Positions 34,900-49,331 of a stretch of 64,000 nucleotides of DNA are shown piece by piece. Within the stretch, counting starts at the first letter, position 1. Each line of letters opens with the position of its first letter. This stretch comes from Caenorhabditis elegans (lineage: Eukaryota; Nematoda; Chromadorea; Rhabditida; Rhabditidae). The stretch is taken from positions 4,278,001-4,342,000 of the forward strand of contig NC_003284.9 in NCBI RefSeq assembly GCF_000002985.6. Direction: 5' to 3'. A program made the translations under genes and the position numbers. The notes beneath the pieces were generated by a model. The model saw only the letters and a program-made list of their open reading frames with translations. It was not told where the DNA came from and made no database searches.

Positions 34900-37800
34900 T
34901 ACCGAGCTATTTTTTGTCCAAATTAAATCTTCACTACAATTTTACAGCGATAAATTATTTTTTCTGCTGAAGTTTGGCTTTTGAAATATTTCAATAAGTA
35001 CTACTAATTTAGTAACATATTCATGATAATTGCAAATAACACTATTCTAGAAAAATCACAAATCGTTTTTACCAGTGAGCTACTTTTCTCCCAAATCTTG
35101 AAGTTTTAGGAACATATTAATGTTAATAGAGTGACACGTAGATTTAATTCGAGTGCTTTTTTGCTTATTTTTCTGTGTAGAAAACAAATTTTAGTACAAA
35201 ACACGATAATTTTGAAGTTGAGTAGTTCAAATAATCGACTCAAATCTATAAAGTATTATATTCCAATTGTTACATTCAGTGTCACAAAAACATTTAAGGG
35301 TTCATGGAGTGCCGTGCTAATAAAGATACATTAATACTTTAACCTAAAATGCACTTATGCTTGAGAAAAACGAGAACGGGCAGACGCCTGGAAGTTGTGG
35401 GGTGATCAGATTTTTTGAAAGTACCGCCAATTGAAAAATTATAGTTGATAACCTAAAACTTCAAAAATAGGGATTGGAAACGAAAAAGTTGTGCATTTTG
35501 GCCGTAACATATTAATTCAACTCCATGCTCACCATGATTCCCTAGCCATTAGATGGTTTGATCCTTCTGCGAGATCTTTTCCGAGCACTAACTCTGTGAG
35601 AATCCATATTCTCATATCTTAAATAGTTTTCATTCATATTTCCCGTCCCGCATGACTGGGCTCACGCTACCTAGTTTCCCACGATCATGCCAAATTATGC
35701 TACGAAGTACAGCTTCTTTGAAGTATGTATAAATAACTTTTTATATCTCTTTTCATACTTTGCGTGAATTAGTTCAGCATTATTGAGGCCTTTTGCGATT
35801 CATATTCTCACAATGTTAGCAACATCCATCCTTCTGAGTTCTTATTCAATTTGATGCCGCCAAAGTTACTGGAATTCGATGCTGCACTTTCCATTTTTTT
35901 TTCCATTAGCTTCTTTAACACTCGTTCTTGTTTTGACTCACATTTTAGTTTCGAGAATCAACGTCAAGTGACAACAAGACATGCGATGACCAGAATCAGT
36001 TATCTAAATACGAGTTGTGCTGAGAGCCTTCTTGAGTACTACTACCTCCTCTTCTATTTCAATCTTCAAATAAACTTCATACAATCATATGTGTGTTTAT
36101 CCTTTGCTCCGCTAGATGACCTATTTCCTTAAACGCAATCTTAGTCTGCTCATTATATATATTACTTCAGCGCATTATTAAAATCTCAAAAAAATCTCCC
36201 ACATTCATGTGCATAATTCGTTGAAGAAATTTTTTTCTATCGGTTTCCCTAACTATAAAATTTTTTATTAGGAAATTCTGAAAATCTGAAATCCTGACGT
36301 TTATCTCAAAAATAAATAACATTCAAAATATATAAACTGTGTTAGTCATGATAGAATACATAAAGTGTAATACAAAATCGAATACAAAATTTTTACACAA
36401 ATTGTGATTTGTATCAAGAAAATAAATCGTTGTTTAAAAGTTGAAAAGTGCTAGAATTTTTCAAAAATTGAATATTTAGAGTTGAAATTATCAACAATCA
36501 AAGTGAAACTTTCACAAACGTACCTGTATTTTTTATATTAGAAAAAGGTTAATCAAATTTTGGAACGAGACCAAAAAAATTAAAATTTGTATTCAAAACT
36601 CTATTTACTTTTGATTATATGTATCTGACTAGGTATTGTAGGGGTTCTGTAATTTTGGCAAGTTACCAAAATAGTTAAAAAAAAAGATCTTCGGATATTT
36701 TTTTTCTTCAAAAAGCGGTTAAAATCCAGTTCAGTTTCCACCAAATTTTTTGAAAGTTAGCAATAAATTTTAATCCAGTTTTATGTTTTTATTGTGTTGA
36801 AAATATTCATATTTCAACATTGCATGGTTTGAACGTGCGGCAGTGCTTGTTCATTTCGCCAACTGGCCGTAATCCACCTTTCATTAAAAAGTTTGAAACA
36901 TAACTAATTCATTTTCATTTAAATTTCTCAATAATGATTGTGATCTGACATATATGTTCACTTCGTTTCCTTGAAGTCTTGTTGTTTTTTTGTCCCATGT
37001 GCCTACTCAGTATGCCAAACAAGGAAAAAAATGAAAGCCGAAAAACCCGTGTGCATAGAAAAAAGAAAGAGAAGAGAGGAGAGCACAACTTGATTAGTCT
37101 AATCAGAACATCGGTGAATCCGCGCGGCGGGGCCCTGTCTTCGTTGTTGCTTTTCATCGCGCCTGCAACTCTTTGATTCAATTTATTGCTCTCCGACGGA
37201 ACAAAAAAAATGGAGAAAAAAAAAAGAAAAAGAGACTATTCGGACCTTTGCTTTCGCTTCTTTGCCGCTAGCACCTAAACTTTGATTCACTAGCTGAAAG
37301 CATCATGATTTGACTATTCCACATCACAAGATGTGGATTGTTGTGTTTAGGTTTTGGTCCAGAAGTGTTTGATTTTTTAATAGAAACCCTTGTATGTTTG
37401 ATGTTTTCATTAGTGTTGTGCTGGCGGAAACTGTAAAGTTTTTTGAAAAAAAAATTTCAAAAATTTTTTCAAAAAGCAAAATGTTGCTCAAGACATTCAC
37501 TATATGTTTTATGTGTTGATCTTTCCATTGCGTTATCGGACAGGGTATAGCGGCCGACATTTCGTAAGTTAATTTTTTTAAGCTAAAGAAATCATAAGCA
37601 TCACTTTTAGTTATTTCAAAATTACCAAAAAAAAAAACAACTAAACGGGGGAATTTTTCTGGTAACGCTAACCATACCTGGCCTAGTTCACTTTTCTTGA
37701 AACTAAATCATGTTTTTCATGTTCAGGAATCTGCAAGTTGGATATGTATGCTATTCATCAATTTTTCATGTCTGGAAGTTTTCTGAAAATAAGGTTTTCA

Positions 37801-40800
37801 AAAAAAAAAAACTTATTACTCACTCTAACTCCACTAAAAACACGGAAAACAGCGAACAAAAAAAAAACGAAAAGCGCAGTTCTATCCAACTGACTCAGAA
37901 TTTCGAAATAGCCAAGTATCTTTTTTACGTGAATTGCTCGTGTGTGAGGACAATATTTAAAAAATTGGTCTATCAAGTGATTTTGGTGCCTAAAGTGCAC
38001 TGCACTCCCAGGAACCAACTTTTGTTGAAATTGCGGAATTAGCAAATTTCTGGCAACCGGTAACCAGCTTGTCAAAGCTTCGATAAGTATGCTTGTTCCA
38101 TTTTTTGGGTTTTTTGTTTTCAATTAAAATATAGTTACTATTTCAAGTACGGACCAACTTTCAGTATATCTAATATTGTTATTCAAAACGTAACTTTTTG
38201 AAAAAAAAAATTTCTCGACTATCGCCAAGCTTGCCGAATGGTACAATTCTTTCATAAAGTGGTACGAGAAAAAACCAAGTCACTAGCGAGCAAGTTAGAG
38301 AAATTCACACCTTTCACAAAAATACCTAAATGGATCACGCCCATATCTTGGCATTATTGCGGTTTCGATTCTACTATTCTTAGATTTTCCGTTTTTTTAC
38401 TTGAGCTTTCTCTCACGATACGGATTTAGTAGAACAAATTACAATATACACTTTATGTATAAGGACACGTTATATATGTTATAAGTTTTCAAAAACATTT
38501 TAACTTTGTAGTTTGATGACTTCGATTTTTCATTCCCTCCTTCGCATCCTCATTTCCGTATATGAAGAACCGTCTTCTGGAAAACAACCAACCAGAAAAC
38601 ACCCACGCGATTATTTTTTTCTCCCCATTTTCTTTTGCTTCCTGTCTCGCAGCTCTTCATGTTTACGGAATTATAGAAATTCACACTTGCTCAACCATAA
38701 TTCTATCTAGAAATAGAGAATTTATAAAAGTAATCTTTTCTGTCGGATTTTGAAATTCAAATCTTAAATTCAAATTTCTTGATTCGTAGTTTGATATTGG
38801 TTTTGAAGTGGTTTTGTCGAAAATTCAATGTTACCAAATCATATAAATCCAGACCAGAATGTCTAATACTTTGGATATATTTCTTTGGATTGAAATCAAA
38901 GTATAAAATATTTTGGTTATGTATCCAACACATTAGAAGGTACACTCATACCTATTTTTTGAACCTATGACGCACACTCATAATAACGTCTAATTGAACA
39001 CCATTTCTCGACATTTTTTCTTGAACATAATGTCTTGATTAAGGTATTGATAGCATAGGCATCGTACTTCTTCCCTCTTTGGATTCTTTTTTTTCTGTAG
39101 TACTTTTCCACTATCTATTATAACCTATTATTTATTAATTTTTATTTTATTTGCTGTGGCTTCATGATCAGAATTTACTTCTTTGCAGGTTTCGGAAAAA
39201 TATAAAAGTTCCAAAGAGCTTTCGGGACTTGTCGCAGTTTCTTCCTTTATCTATTGTATTATCTAAAATCAAGTGAGCTATTCACAAAGCACATGCTGTT
39301 CTGTGAAGATTCACTCGACGTAAATCAATTTTCTAAGCAAAAAGCCTTCTGATCCCTACGTCTTTATTTTCTGTCTTTCTGATACTTTGGTGCCCAGATA
39401 GCGATGTACGCAGAAAGTTATTACATTAGTTTTAAAGATGATTCTGACCATAAAAGCGACACCCTTTTGTTGTGCCTGATAATTTTAAAAATAAATTATT
39501 TTCAAAAAGATTGAATACACGATCACTTTTTATTTTATTAATGTTCAGCGTTTAGTCCATCAACTAAAAATAGTATGTTTTGAAATTTTGTATTATAGCA
39601 AAATAAACAGTAGGAACAATTTTTCGAATAAATCTACCAATAAATCAGGAAAAGCTTATATAAAGTTTTGGGCTAGGCTGTCCACAGAAGAGCAAAACAA
39701 CTTGCAAGTCCTAAATTCTTCGTAATTTTTATTCATTGTAATTCAAAAATCAGTTTTCCAATATCTCATGAGTATATATTCCTGCGGGGAAGACCTTCTG
39801 AAGAACTTCAACTCCCCTCACCCATTTTGCGCCGAACATTTAAACATTTAATACATATTTTTTTGTTTATTTCAAGTTGATTCTCAAACACTTTTCTGAA
39901 ATTTTTTAAATCGCATGTCATTTTCTGGCACAATTCGGTTGAAGTTTCAATTTAAACATGGTTTTTGAACTGGAAAGTACCTTAACTAATCAATCCAATG
40001 AATGACTCGCATGCACCTTTTTATTAAATGAAAGGAGGTCTAAACTTTGAGCACAGTAACATAATGACTTTATTGAAAAGTGAAAGTTAGATACCATAAA
40101 AAATGATGTCGAGCACATTTTGCACATTTTGATTACATTTTGACACATTTTGACAATGTTTCCTGCTAACATATAAATTTGTTGAGATACCATATTTAGC
40201 TTTGCTCTGCCAAGTTCCAAATTTGCATATTTTAGGGTTAGATATTTTTTGTGTCTTCTTGTGACCAACTGAAATAATTAGCAACAAAAATTCATTTTTC
40301 CTGGTGTTCATAATTCACAATCGAAATCTACAACAATCTCTTTCCCATTTTTCAAAGAATCTTTGCGTTGGCTCGCGTTGCTAAGCAGAATCACATCCCA
40401 GGAGATGTCATTATAATAAAACCTACTCTCTTGTTTCAATGTGGCATCTGAATAACAACAATCCGCATCGCTCAAATATTCAATAATTCACGCCATAGCA
40501 ATTGTATCTATCCACCTGTCAGGCGTCTGGCACATGAAGCTGGTGTCTCCATTAATCGCGTCATTTTCTGTGGATTCTTGTTAAACTGATCTACTGAATT
40601 TCATGGCTTGGACCGGTCAAATCGATGAGGCTCAATTGGAGTAGCATGACGTACAAGCTGACTGACCAGAAACAATAGTGCTCGGAAGACAAAAGCTACA
40701 TGAATTTCTTATGCTCCTCTCTCTCTCACTCATTTTTCTCACTTTCACCTTTGGAAAAACTTCCAAAGCTAGATTCACGACCAGATTTCAAAGAACTTTA

Positions 40801-41225
40801 AAGTTTCATTTTGTTTCATGGAATTAGATATTTCTGTAAAATATTATATATTCTTAAAAATGTTATTAGCAGAAAAAAATTGTCTGAAACTCAACGAAAC
40901 ACTTTGCAAGTACATCAGCTTTCATAGGAGCATGCGTTGGAACTAAAACTTTCGTATGACCGCGATTTATGTTTTATTAATTGCCTGGCTCCCTTCATTT
41001 TCCACCTTTTTCTCATTTTCCTCTTCTCTATCATTTAGGATCATTATTATTGCAATCATCAAAAATGTTGCCGACGAGGTTGAAGGAAAACGGGCGATCT
41101 GAGTGCAGAAGTATGAATATTTCGGTTTCCCACCGGCGTATGTGTCGGCCCCCGGAGCACGAGGTATTTCTCAATCACTGCTCCGAGAGCACCGTAGTTC
41201 TTCTCCCTTCAAGGACACACCCACC

Positions 41226-41230
<5 letters not shown>

Positions 41231-41276
<46 letters not shown>
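41231..41276 (+). repeat. (CT)23 microsatellite
   Basis: Uninterrupted ct dinucleotides for 46 bp within a pyrimidine-rich stretch, 1.6 kb upstream of the GPCR start codon. On the minus strand it is a (GA)n tract, a sequence class common in nematode promoters. Confidence 0.95.
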
Positions 41277-41280
<4 letters not shown>

Positions 41281-42862
41281 ACCAGAGATTCCGTGTGCAA
41301 GACGTCTTTTGATATGAATATTCGATTTTGCGACGTGCCGCGCCTGTTATGGGAGTTCAATTTCCCTTTCTGCCCCCCTTTTCCCGTCCTTTCCTAACTT
41401 TCTAGTGGGCAAGGTGAATCTTTTCGAGACCATCCTTTCTTGTCACCTCGCACTTCCTCGTGTAGTGTAGTATGTGTAAAAAATCTGATTAGCACTCGCA
41501 CAAACCTCTCACTCATCGTACCGAATATTCTTTTCCCCCGAAACCACTAGGTCCCTAAGCCACTCTTCCAATCCTATTTTGGGGAGGAAGAGTAGAGCGT
41601 GCATTTTCTTTTTATTTGCAACAACTGCCTCTTGTTCTATTCGCAAAAATTTGCTTACTATTTCAAACATTTGTCTTCACCCCCCCCCCTCTTTAATGTT
41701 CACAAATTACGCTAATCAACCTTTTCCTAGGCGATTTAAGCCATCTCTCTCTCCGCTTCATTTAATTTCTCTCTCCAGGCGCCCCATTTTGCTCTTGAAA
41801 CGAACCCCCTCTCTCTTTATTTTTCCTCCCATCCTTTTTTGACCATAAAGCTCCAAATTGACTCTTCCTCCCGTTTCTTCATTATTCATTCGGTCTCGTC
41901 TAATTAAAATACGCTTTAATAGTTTGATTCTTTGGAGTCTTATATCACTTTGTACTTTTCCCGCCCAACATTCCACAAAAATACCTAAACGGTCTTACGT
42001 ATCAAGACCACAAAATCACGTCGTTTGCCATGACGTGAGAGCGTCTCTCAAGAGCCCCCTGAACAAAGAAATCAGAAATTCGGAAGTGTGAGCCTTCTGT
42101 GGAGTGATGTTGACATCTTTTCTGAATATGAAATATTCGGCTCACTCCAATTTATTTAGTTTAGTCTCAAACTAAAACTATTTTTTTTTGTTTTTGTTGA
42201 TTTTGTGTCTATCCTTGTTTTTCTCACTTACCCCTAGATCAGAGACCTCAGCTCAGTTTTTTCTAGAAAATAGTGTTATTGTTATTATCAAATTTATCAA
42301 ATGAGAACTTTTTCATCAGCTCAAGAACTTCATATTACGCTCAACCTACAAAAATAGGGATTACCTTTGATTTTTCCCATGAACTTTCGTATTGGAAAAA
42401 TTCTGTGGAAAATTGGTTTGAGAAACTCTTTAGCTTTTTTGAAATTTTGAAATACAAAATAGTGATTTTTCCCACTACATAATGGTTTTGAGATTTTGCT
42501 TAAAATAGCTCTGAAAAAACACATTTTCATTGAAAGACTTTTCAAAAAATTGTTAACAATTTATTTTGCCTGTTCAAAGTTTCAAAGAAAAAGGAACCAA
42601 TCAAATTTCGGTCCAAACTTTTTTTCTTGCCAAAGTTTAGCCCAACATTTGAGCACAGTTAAAATTCTCCTGTCAAACATTGGCATGAAGCTAGGGATAA
42701 ATCCTGAGAGACGTCCAATTTTTTCTAATAATGGAAAAAGTGATTTTCCGTTTGACAAATTGAAAAACTGAAGAGCTTATTTATGTCATTTTTTTTTAAT
42801 TCGGAAGGACAATAAAAACTTTGATAATTCATCAAAATTCACTGCTTCCAGGCTTTAAACTG

Positions 42863-45800
42863 ATGAACGAATCGGAAATCGCGGCCGCGGTGGCGGCGAT
42901 GGAGTTGGAGGACGAACTGCTCCAGCCTGAATGGGCATATCTGGTACTTTCCATTGTTCCTCTCGTCTGCATCTTGGGTAATCTTATGGTTGTGGCTGCT
43001 GTTTGGACAACCAAAAGCCTGCAAACACCTACGAATCACTTATTGGCACGTGAACATCTTAAGCCTTTTACAATTTATTCAGTTTTTTTCAGGTTTCCTT
43101 AGCAATGGCTGATTTAATAGTTGGCGCATTTGTAATGCCTTTCAGTATATATTTATCAGTAAGTATTTAAAACCTTAAACTATATACTCTACTTAAACAC
43201 TGTTTCAGGTAAACCGTCTTCACTGGCACTTGCCACTATTTGTCTGTTATTTCTATTGCGTCTTGGATGTTGCAGCAAGCACTTCGTCTATTATTCATCT
43301 CGTCTTGATAAGTATTGACAGGTATGTCAAAAAAAAGTGTGTACCCAACATAGTAGAAAGTTGCAGATTGGTCGCTGCCACAAAGCCTGCAGAGTACAAA
43401 ACAGTAAAACATAGGAAGAGGGTTTACTTGGCAATTGCTATTACATGGATATTCAGTATAGCTTTGTCTCTTCCATTAGGAACAGGATTCAACACTCGAA
43501 CCAGCTATTTTCTGGTTATAGAGCATCACTGTGGAATCTACAATCCAATTTATATGTTAGGAAGTAGCATTTTTGCATTCTACCTGCCATGTCTCATAAT
43601 GATATTTACATACGGTTATATATTTTATACACTTAGAAAACGTTTACGTGCTATTCAACTTCAGGTAGGACTTTTTTCAAATAAATTTAAAAGGATGGTC
43701 ATTTAATTTTAACTTTTTAGGAAATGGCTGGAGGTCAATTTCTTGGATTCGGAGCAGATGTCTCCAACATTACCACGTCAGCAATTCAGTCGGTCATTGG
43801 TTCGTTTTTTGCGCCCGAATTAATCATCTTTAACAGCGTAATTGTTTCTTTCCAGGCATTGCACCCAAGAATAGAAACATGATCACTTGGGAAAAGCCTC
43901 TTCTCAAAAAAATTGAAGAGACTGCAGCAGAACACGCGAGTTCATTGAACGACAGTGAACGAGAGCAGGTGAGAATCCATGGAAAGAAAACGGGAAAAAA
44001 ACGCTTCCAAATAATTCTCACTACTCTGATTTAAAATTCCAGATATCCTTCTTTCTACTTTTCACAAACTTTTATAGCAGCATATTGAGAGAAGAAGACG
44101 TTTCGCGCGGAATAGAAAATTATCGTTTTTATAGTTCTGCGAAAAAGAATGTGATATTAAGTGAGACTCGAATAGTAAGAGGAATTAAGAGATGGGAGAG
44201 AAGGGTAGAAATCGTCTAAAACGGATATTAAATGAGTCATTGGTAGACAATAGAAAATTGGTGTTTTTTTTAATGGAAATTTCAGAATAATCTAGTAATA
44301 ATATAAAATTGCGTTTAAAAAATTGTTTTAAAAAATTCAGAGTTAATTTGCAATATGCGCATTACATATTATCATTTTTTTTGTGAAAAAGTTATAAAAA
44401 TTGGTATTTATGAGTTTTGATCGTATCTCCGTCAGTTATAAAAACTAAAAACGTGTGGAACATTTTTGTATGTTTAGGCTTAGGAAAAATCTATCTCACG
44501 TTTAATTGAAAAAAGAGAACTTAATGAAAATTCAGTTTAATTTGATCCAACTTTTTGCACTGAAAATTTCAATTATAGTACTGTTTTCACACATAGGCGC
44601 TGAAGCAAAAGTAATACAAGTGTTTCAATAAATTCATAGTTCTCGTGATATAATTTATTATTTTTGAATTGCAATTTTACTAGAAAGTTTTATTTCGAAG
44701 GCATTTTATTTTCATATAGAACCCAGAACAAGATGTTATTTTATGATATATATATATATGAAAAACTTATACAGTGCGCGTGCGCTTGCTAAAGGTACCT
44801 TTCTTAATTTTGACAGTACAGTTTAGGGAGGGAGGGACACAAGATTTACAACAACTTGGTCATTTCCAAACTTTTCAATAGAGTCGTGTGTTATACGTTC
44901 TAAAATAATCCTATTTCTTAAGCTGCAAACCATCCTTGAAGCAGTTCATCCATCCTCTTCAGGAAGTCAGGAAAACACGACGATCGAGGTAGTGTCTTAC
45001 TTCTCAAGTTTTCTCTTCCCCTTCCTATTGTCAAGTATTTCCCCCTATTTTTGCAGGAAGACCCTGACCGACCTCCTTCTGTTCTGCTAGAGGCGGTCAC
45101 TTTAAAATGCGAGATCGACACCAGCGGACCCATTCTTGAACTGCCACGCCCTACGTACACAAAAAAGTGAGGACAAGAAAAGAAAAAAAAAGAAGAAGAA
45201 AAAAGAATTACAAACGAGATCTTGCAGCATGTCGCGGCGATTCTCCGATGCGGTCAATTCAATTTCGAGTCGCGGTAGAATGAAGTCGGTGTCTTTTGGA
45301 ACTTCACGAAAACGGCGACATTCACATCAGCCACAGGGAAATCGGGAAGTCGTGACGTCCGAAGAGTCCAAGAAATTGCACTCTTTGAAGCCGCCACTGG
45401 TTAGTTGCGAGGGTTAAAAAGAGAAAAATCTTTGCAAAGCCACAAGAAATTTCCGAACAAAAACCATGGTTTTTTTGTGATTTGGAAAACGTGAAGGGTC
45501 AATTTTTATAAGATGGCATGACTAGACAAATGAACATGTGCCAGGTGAAAATGTATTGTTAATTATAGAGCCAGGTGTGCGGCATCTGTTTTAAAATCCC
45601 GAGAAAAGTATATTTTTCAGCAAGTTAGAAAGCAAAAGTATATTTAGTATATCAGTGATATCAAAATGACCAAATATCCCAGTAAAGTTTTTCAGGAATA
45701 TTTGGAAAACTTTTTATTTACAGTCAAAATGTGGTGAAAAATGAGTGTTCACTTATCTTAATTTTGAAAGCCGACCATAAATATCCATAATATACCGTTT

Positions 45801-48800
45801 TTTAATGTTTCAATTGCAAATAAACTAGTGCATTTAACCAATTTAGGTATTCAGGTGATAGATTGGCCTAGACTTACAAGTTAGCAAAAAAATTACGAAA
45901 AAAGTAGCACTATTTATAATTGCCCAACATGTCCTAATAATATGGGAACTTACATTCAAATGGTCTAGATTTTTGAAAATTTCAGTAAAATATTTTAAAA
46001 ACTACCACAAATTTGGAAATTTGGAACGTTTTGTAATTCCTGGATTATCAAAGTAATCTACATATACAAATAAAGGAAACAGATTTAAAATATAAAACGT
46101 AAATACTGTGTACTGCATGTCATTTTAGCACTAAACCCTTTGACCTACTGTAGGAGACTAAAATTTGGTCATGCAACTCCACTATCTCAACACTTTGTTT
46201 TGGTTTTTATAATTTAAAAGCCTAGCTAATATCCTAATCTGTTTACCTGATATAATAGTTTTCAAATTTACCTTCTGGAAAACTTATATATTACTATACT
46301 GTCGAAACGGATGCCGCACATCCCTTTGCTGTAAAAATTGCCGAGTTCCTAACTCTTTGTCCGCAAAACTCACAAATAGTCTATGAGATAATGCATGTTC
46401 TCTTCTGAACCTTTCAAATCAACTATAGCTGGTAAGTACTCTTTCAATTAGTTCAGCTTCTTTTCTTTTCTCACCAACTACTATCTCGACTCCGACCTAT
46501 TTAGATCGGAACCAATTCTCTCCCGATCACTTCAACATATGAAAAAGACGAATTTGTGAGTTAGAGAGTATACTCGAAATAGTAACATTGATTTCCCCCA
46601 TTTTTCGACTTTCTTTTCTTCGCTATCGTGTGTACTTATCGCATGTAACATTTGCTGATTAGCTGACTGACCACGGCTTCAAGTAGCAAATTTATTTCTA
46701 GCACGTGAGGTTGCATAGATGAGTACCTTCGTTAGCTTTGCTTTCAGGAACTCAAAATTGAAAAGAGAAACATGTGGTGAAGCAGCGGTAGGTGAAACTC
46801 TTTTTCTAAGCTATTGCAAGATTTTCTCAAGATCACACGCCTAGTATGCAGGGTGAGAATGCCGGATGCATTGAAAATAAATGCAACAAGTTGCAGCTAT
46901 GATTAGCTTTTTTTAATGATTCGACTGCTTTCAGAATGGCTTTATATTGCACCAGCTCTTTGAGGGATCTTTGAATAATTTTTTTCAGGTTGAAAAGCGA
47001 AAGATGAGACGTTTATCCGAGATGATATCTGATTGGGAACGACCGTCAAGAAGTTCGATCAGTAACATGTATCTTTATGCGAGAAGAGAAAGCGTCTACA
47101 TTGCAAGGAAGAAGTTGGCCGGTCTGAAAGTAATAATTTGAGCTTTAAAAACAAACACACTATAAAGACTGAAAATAATCCGTTTTTAATACAAAACTGT
47201 TTAAAAAAATTTAAAAAAGATTCATACTTGTTGTTGTTCTAGAATGTTCATGGTTCAATTTAGATTAGCTCAAGTATGATTTTAAATATTTTTTGTTATA
47301 TCCAGATTGAAAATACGTAGAATATTCAAAGAAAGACATTGAAATTTGAATTACCTGCAAAATACGCATGTTTCAGCCACTTTTGGTAACTCAACGCTAA
47401 ATTTTCATAAAAATTTTCCATATCCTTTGAAACATCCGGAATCTAAAAAAAAACAAGAAAAAAACGGAAAATATTGGAACTATACCAAAATAAAATTACC
47501 GAATTTTCTTCAACTGTCCGATTTTCCAGGACTGGGCGCTGGACCTGTTAGCAAAACTGAAATCCAAGCAGGGAATGGCGATTCGTCGAGAGACTCGTGC
47601 AACCAAGTTGGTTGCAACTGTAATGGGTAACTGAAACTATTCTTTGACATTAAAACTAAACCAAATACATTGCAGTGGTTTTTCTCGTCTGCTGGCTTCC
47701 GTTTTTCACATTGAACATGATCAAAATTTACAAATTGATATTCAACGTTTGGTCAGCGGACCTCGAAATTTGGTTCCATTGGTTTACCGCACTGGGGTAT
47801 TTGAATTCGTCACTCAACTTTTTCATTTACTCAACAATCAATCCAGTAAGCATTTTTATATCAAATTTGATAGTAATTATAGAAATAATTATAATACATA
47901 ATTGGCTATATAATAAAAAAGTTTAGTCGAAAAAGATTATATTTTTAATTTTTCAAGTTCAATTTGCGTTGTATAAAACATTAATTCATGGAATTGAGAC
48001 AAGGTAAAACCGACAACGTTTTCCAAAATTTTGACATGTCTGTATTCCCTCTATAGGCATTGCGCCAGCTTAACTCAATTTGACAAGAAATAGTAAACCC
48101 GCTTAGCAAACTAAATATACTGAAAACTGTACTGTATAATCCATTCAACACCTCCTTTTTTCAGAAATTCCGTCATTCATTCCGCCGCTTACTTGGCTTC
48201 CGTCGATCTTCTCGACGTCAGAGAGAAAAATCGTGGATGTTACCGCCACGAGATAGCAGCAGGTGAGCCTCATTTATTCGTCCATAGCTTTTAAATGTTT
48301 CATAACAGAGGTCCTGCAAAATGTGGATGCGGTTTCCATAAAATCGTGAAAAGCCCTCTGCGCAAAACGAGCTCAGCTGGGTAAGTACGACTTTTTTGAC
48401 AGGTCACACATTTCTTCTAATAGAACACATTCTTGACATTCAGTTCTGACACTTCAAGTTCCGGTCAATCGTTCAGAAACAAAATATTCAAAAGGTGTTT
48501 GAAAGGATAATAATCATAATAATAGACAAGTGATAGTCCTTGCATGGGACCGAAACGGAAATTACTTTGTTTTCGAAATATGATGAAACCTCTTCTTTTT
48601 TCTGTTATACTCTATGTATTGGAATGATTATTTTTCTGAATTTTTCTAAATATTAAATATGCTTGAGCATGTTGAAACATTAGAAGAATACTTTATCAAG
48701 GCACGCTGGACTAAACGAATATTTTACAGACCAATGAACAACAGAAAAATTTCCATGCAAAAACCAGAAATCGTCATTGACGAAATTTCACCGAATCGAA

Positions 48801-49331
48801 TTTCAATCTCCGCCGGAGGAAACACAACTTTTAGGTAAGGATGGCTAATGTCTATATTTGGAGAATACAAAAAAAAACATCAAAAATTCGCAGATTTAGC
48901 ACATCCAGACCCCACCCGGTTTAGGTAGGACCTGAGTTGTTCAAGAACTCACAATGTTTTACTTATGTTGTGTTACTTACTGTGTTACTGTGTTGTGTTA
49001 CTTTTCTACAAAATAATAACTAGCTGATGTTAATTTCTAAATAAAAATTAATCGTTTAACTTATAATAAATGTGCTTCAATTTCAGGCGATCTTCGGATG
49101 ATTGTATTCGTAGATCATCTTCTGAAATAATCGGCGGTATCACTCTTCCATCTCAAAGTAGTAATGATAAACGAAGGTATGTATTTCCCTTCATCTTACA
49201 GATTGTGTTAACTACATGTTTGCAGAGGATCCGGTATGTCAAATAGTTCAGCATCTCTCCATATCCATGAAACGCGAATGACGTTCGAAGCAATGGTCAA
49301 CGATCAGGCTGATTGCGAAATTTTTGTTTAA
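42863..49331 (+). CDS. dop-6: D2-like biogenic-amine (dopamine-type) G-protein-coupled receptor
   Basis: Seventeen exons (first 42863-43045, last 49226-49331) give 687 aa with all phases consistent. TM1 is about 24-48 (GNLMVVAAVW). TM2 has SLAMADLIVGAFVMPF. TM3 has YCVLDVAASTSS with amine-binding D103. TM5 has the Ser pair GSSIFAFYLP, TM6 VFLVCWLPFF (CWLP 463-466) and TM7 LGYLNSSLNFFIY. Intracellular loop 3 is about 240 residues, as in D2-like receptors, and the C-tail is about 170. Oddities: spliced mRNA reads DRL instead of DRY; TM7 reads NFFIY instead of NPxxY; and intron 1 (43046-43092) has a GC donor. Exons 9-17 lie in the left arm of IR1 and are copied in reverse at 52078-54420. A TTCCAG acceptor 11 nt before the ATG may take SL1 or an upstream 5' exon. 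Amine-receptor identity is firm; the name dop-6 is from memory. Confidence 0.85.

Larger units (their letters stand above)
33767..42862. other. Long intergenic region upstream of the GPCR gene
   Basis: About 9.1 kb between the methyltransferase start (minus) and the GPCR start (plus), presumably regulatory for both. It includes a 46-nt near-perfect hairpin (34854-34899), a (CT)23 tract (41231-41276) and a C10 tract (41680-41689). The longer open frames in it (for example 34505-34768, 35851-36132, 36915-37181 and 40981-41397) lack splice-linked partners or recognisable domains. Distal 5' UTR exons of the GPCR gene may lie here. I see no tRNA gene. Confidence 0.45.

Noticed and set aside
40981-41397. 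138-codon frame with long Ser-Leu run
   Set aside because: The run is the (CT)23 microsatellite; there is no domain and no splice context.
46747-46790. Possible extra GPCR exon between exons 8 and 9
   Set aside because: Acceptor and donor are present and length is a multiple of three, but the phase needed brings an in-frame TGA.
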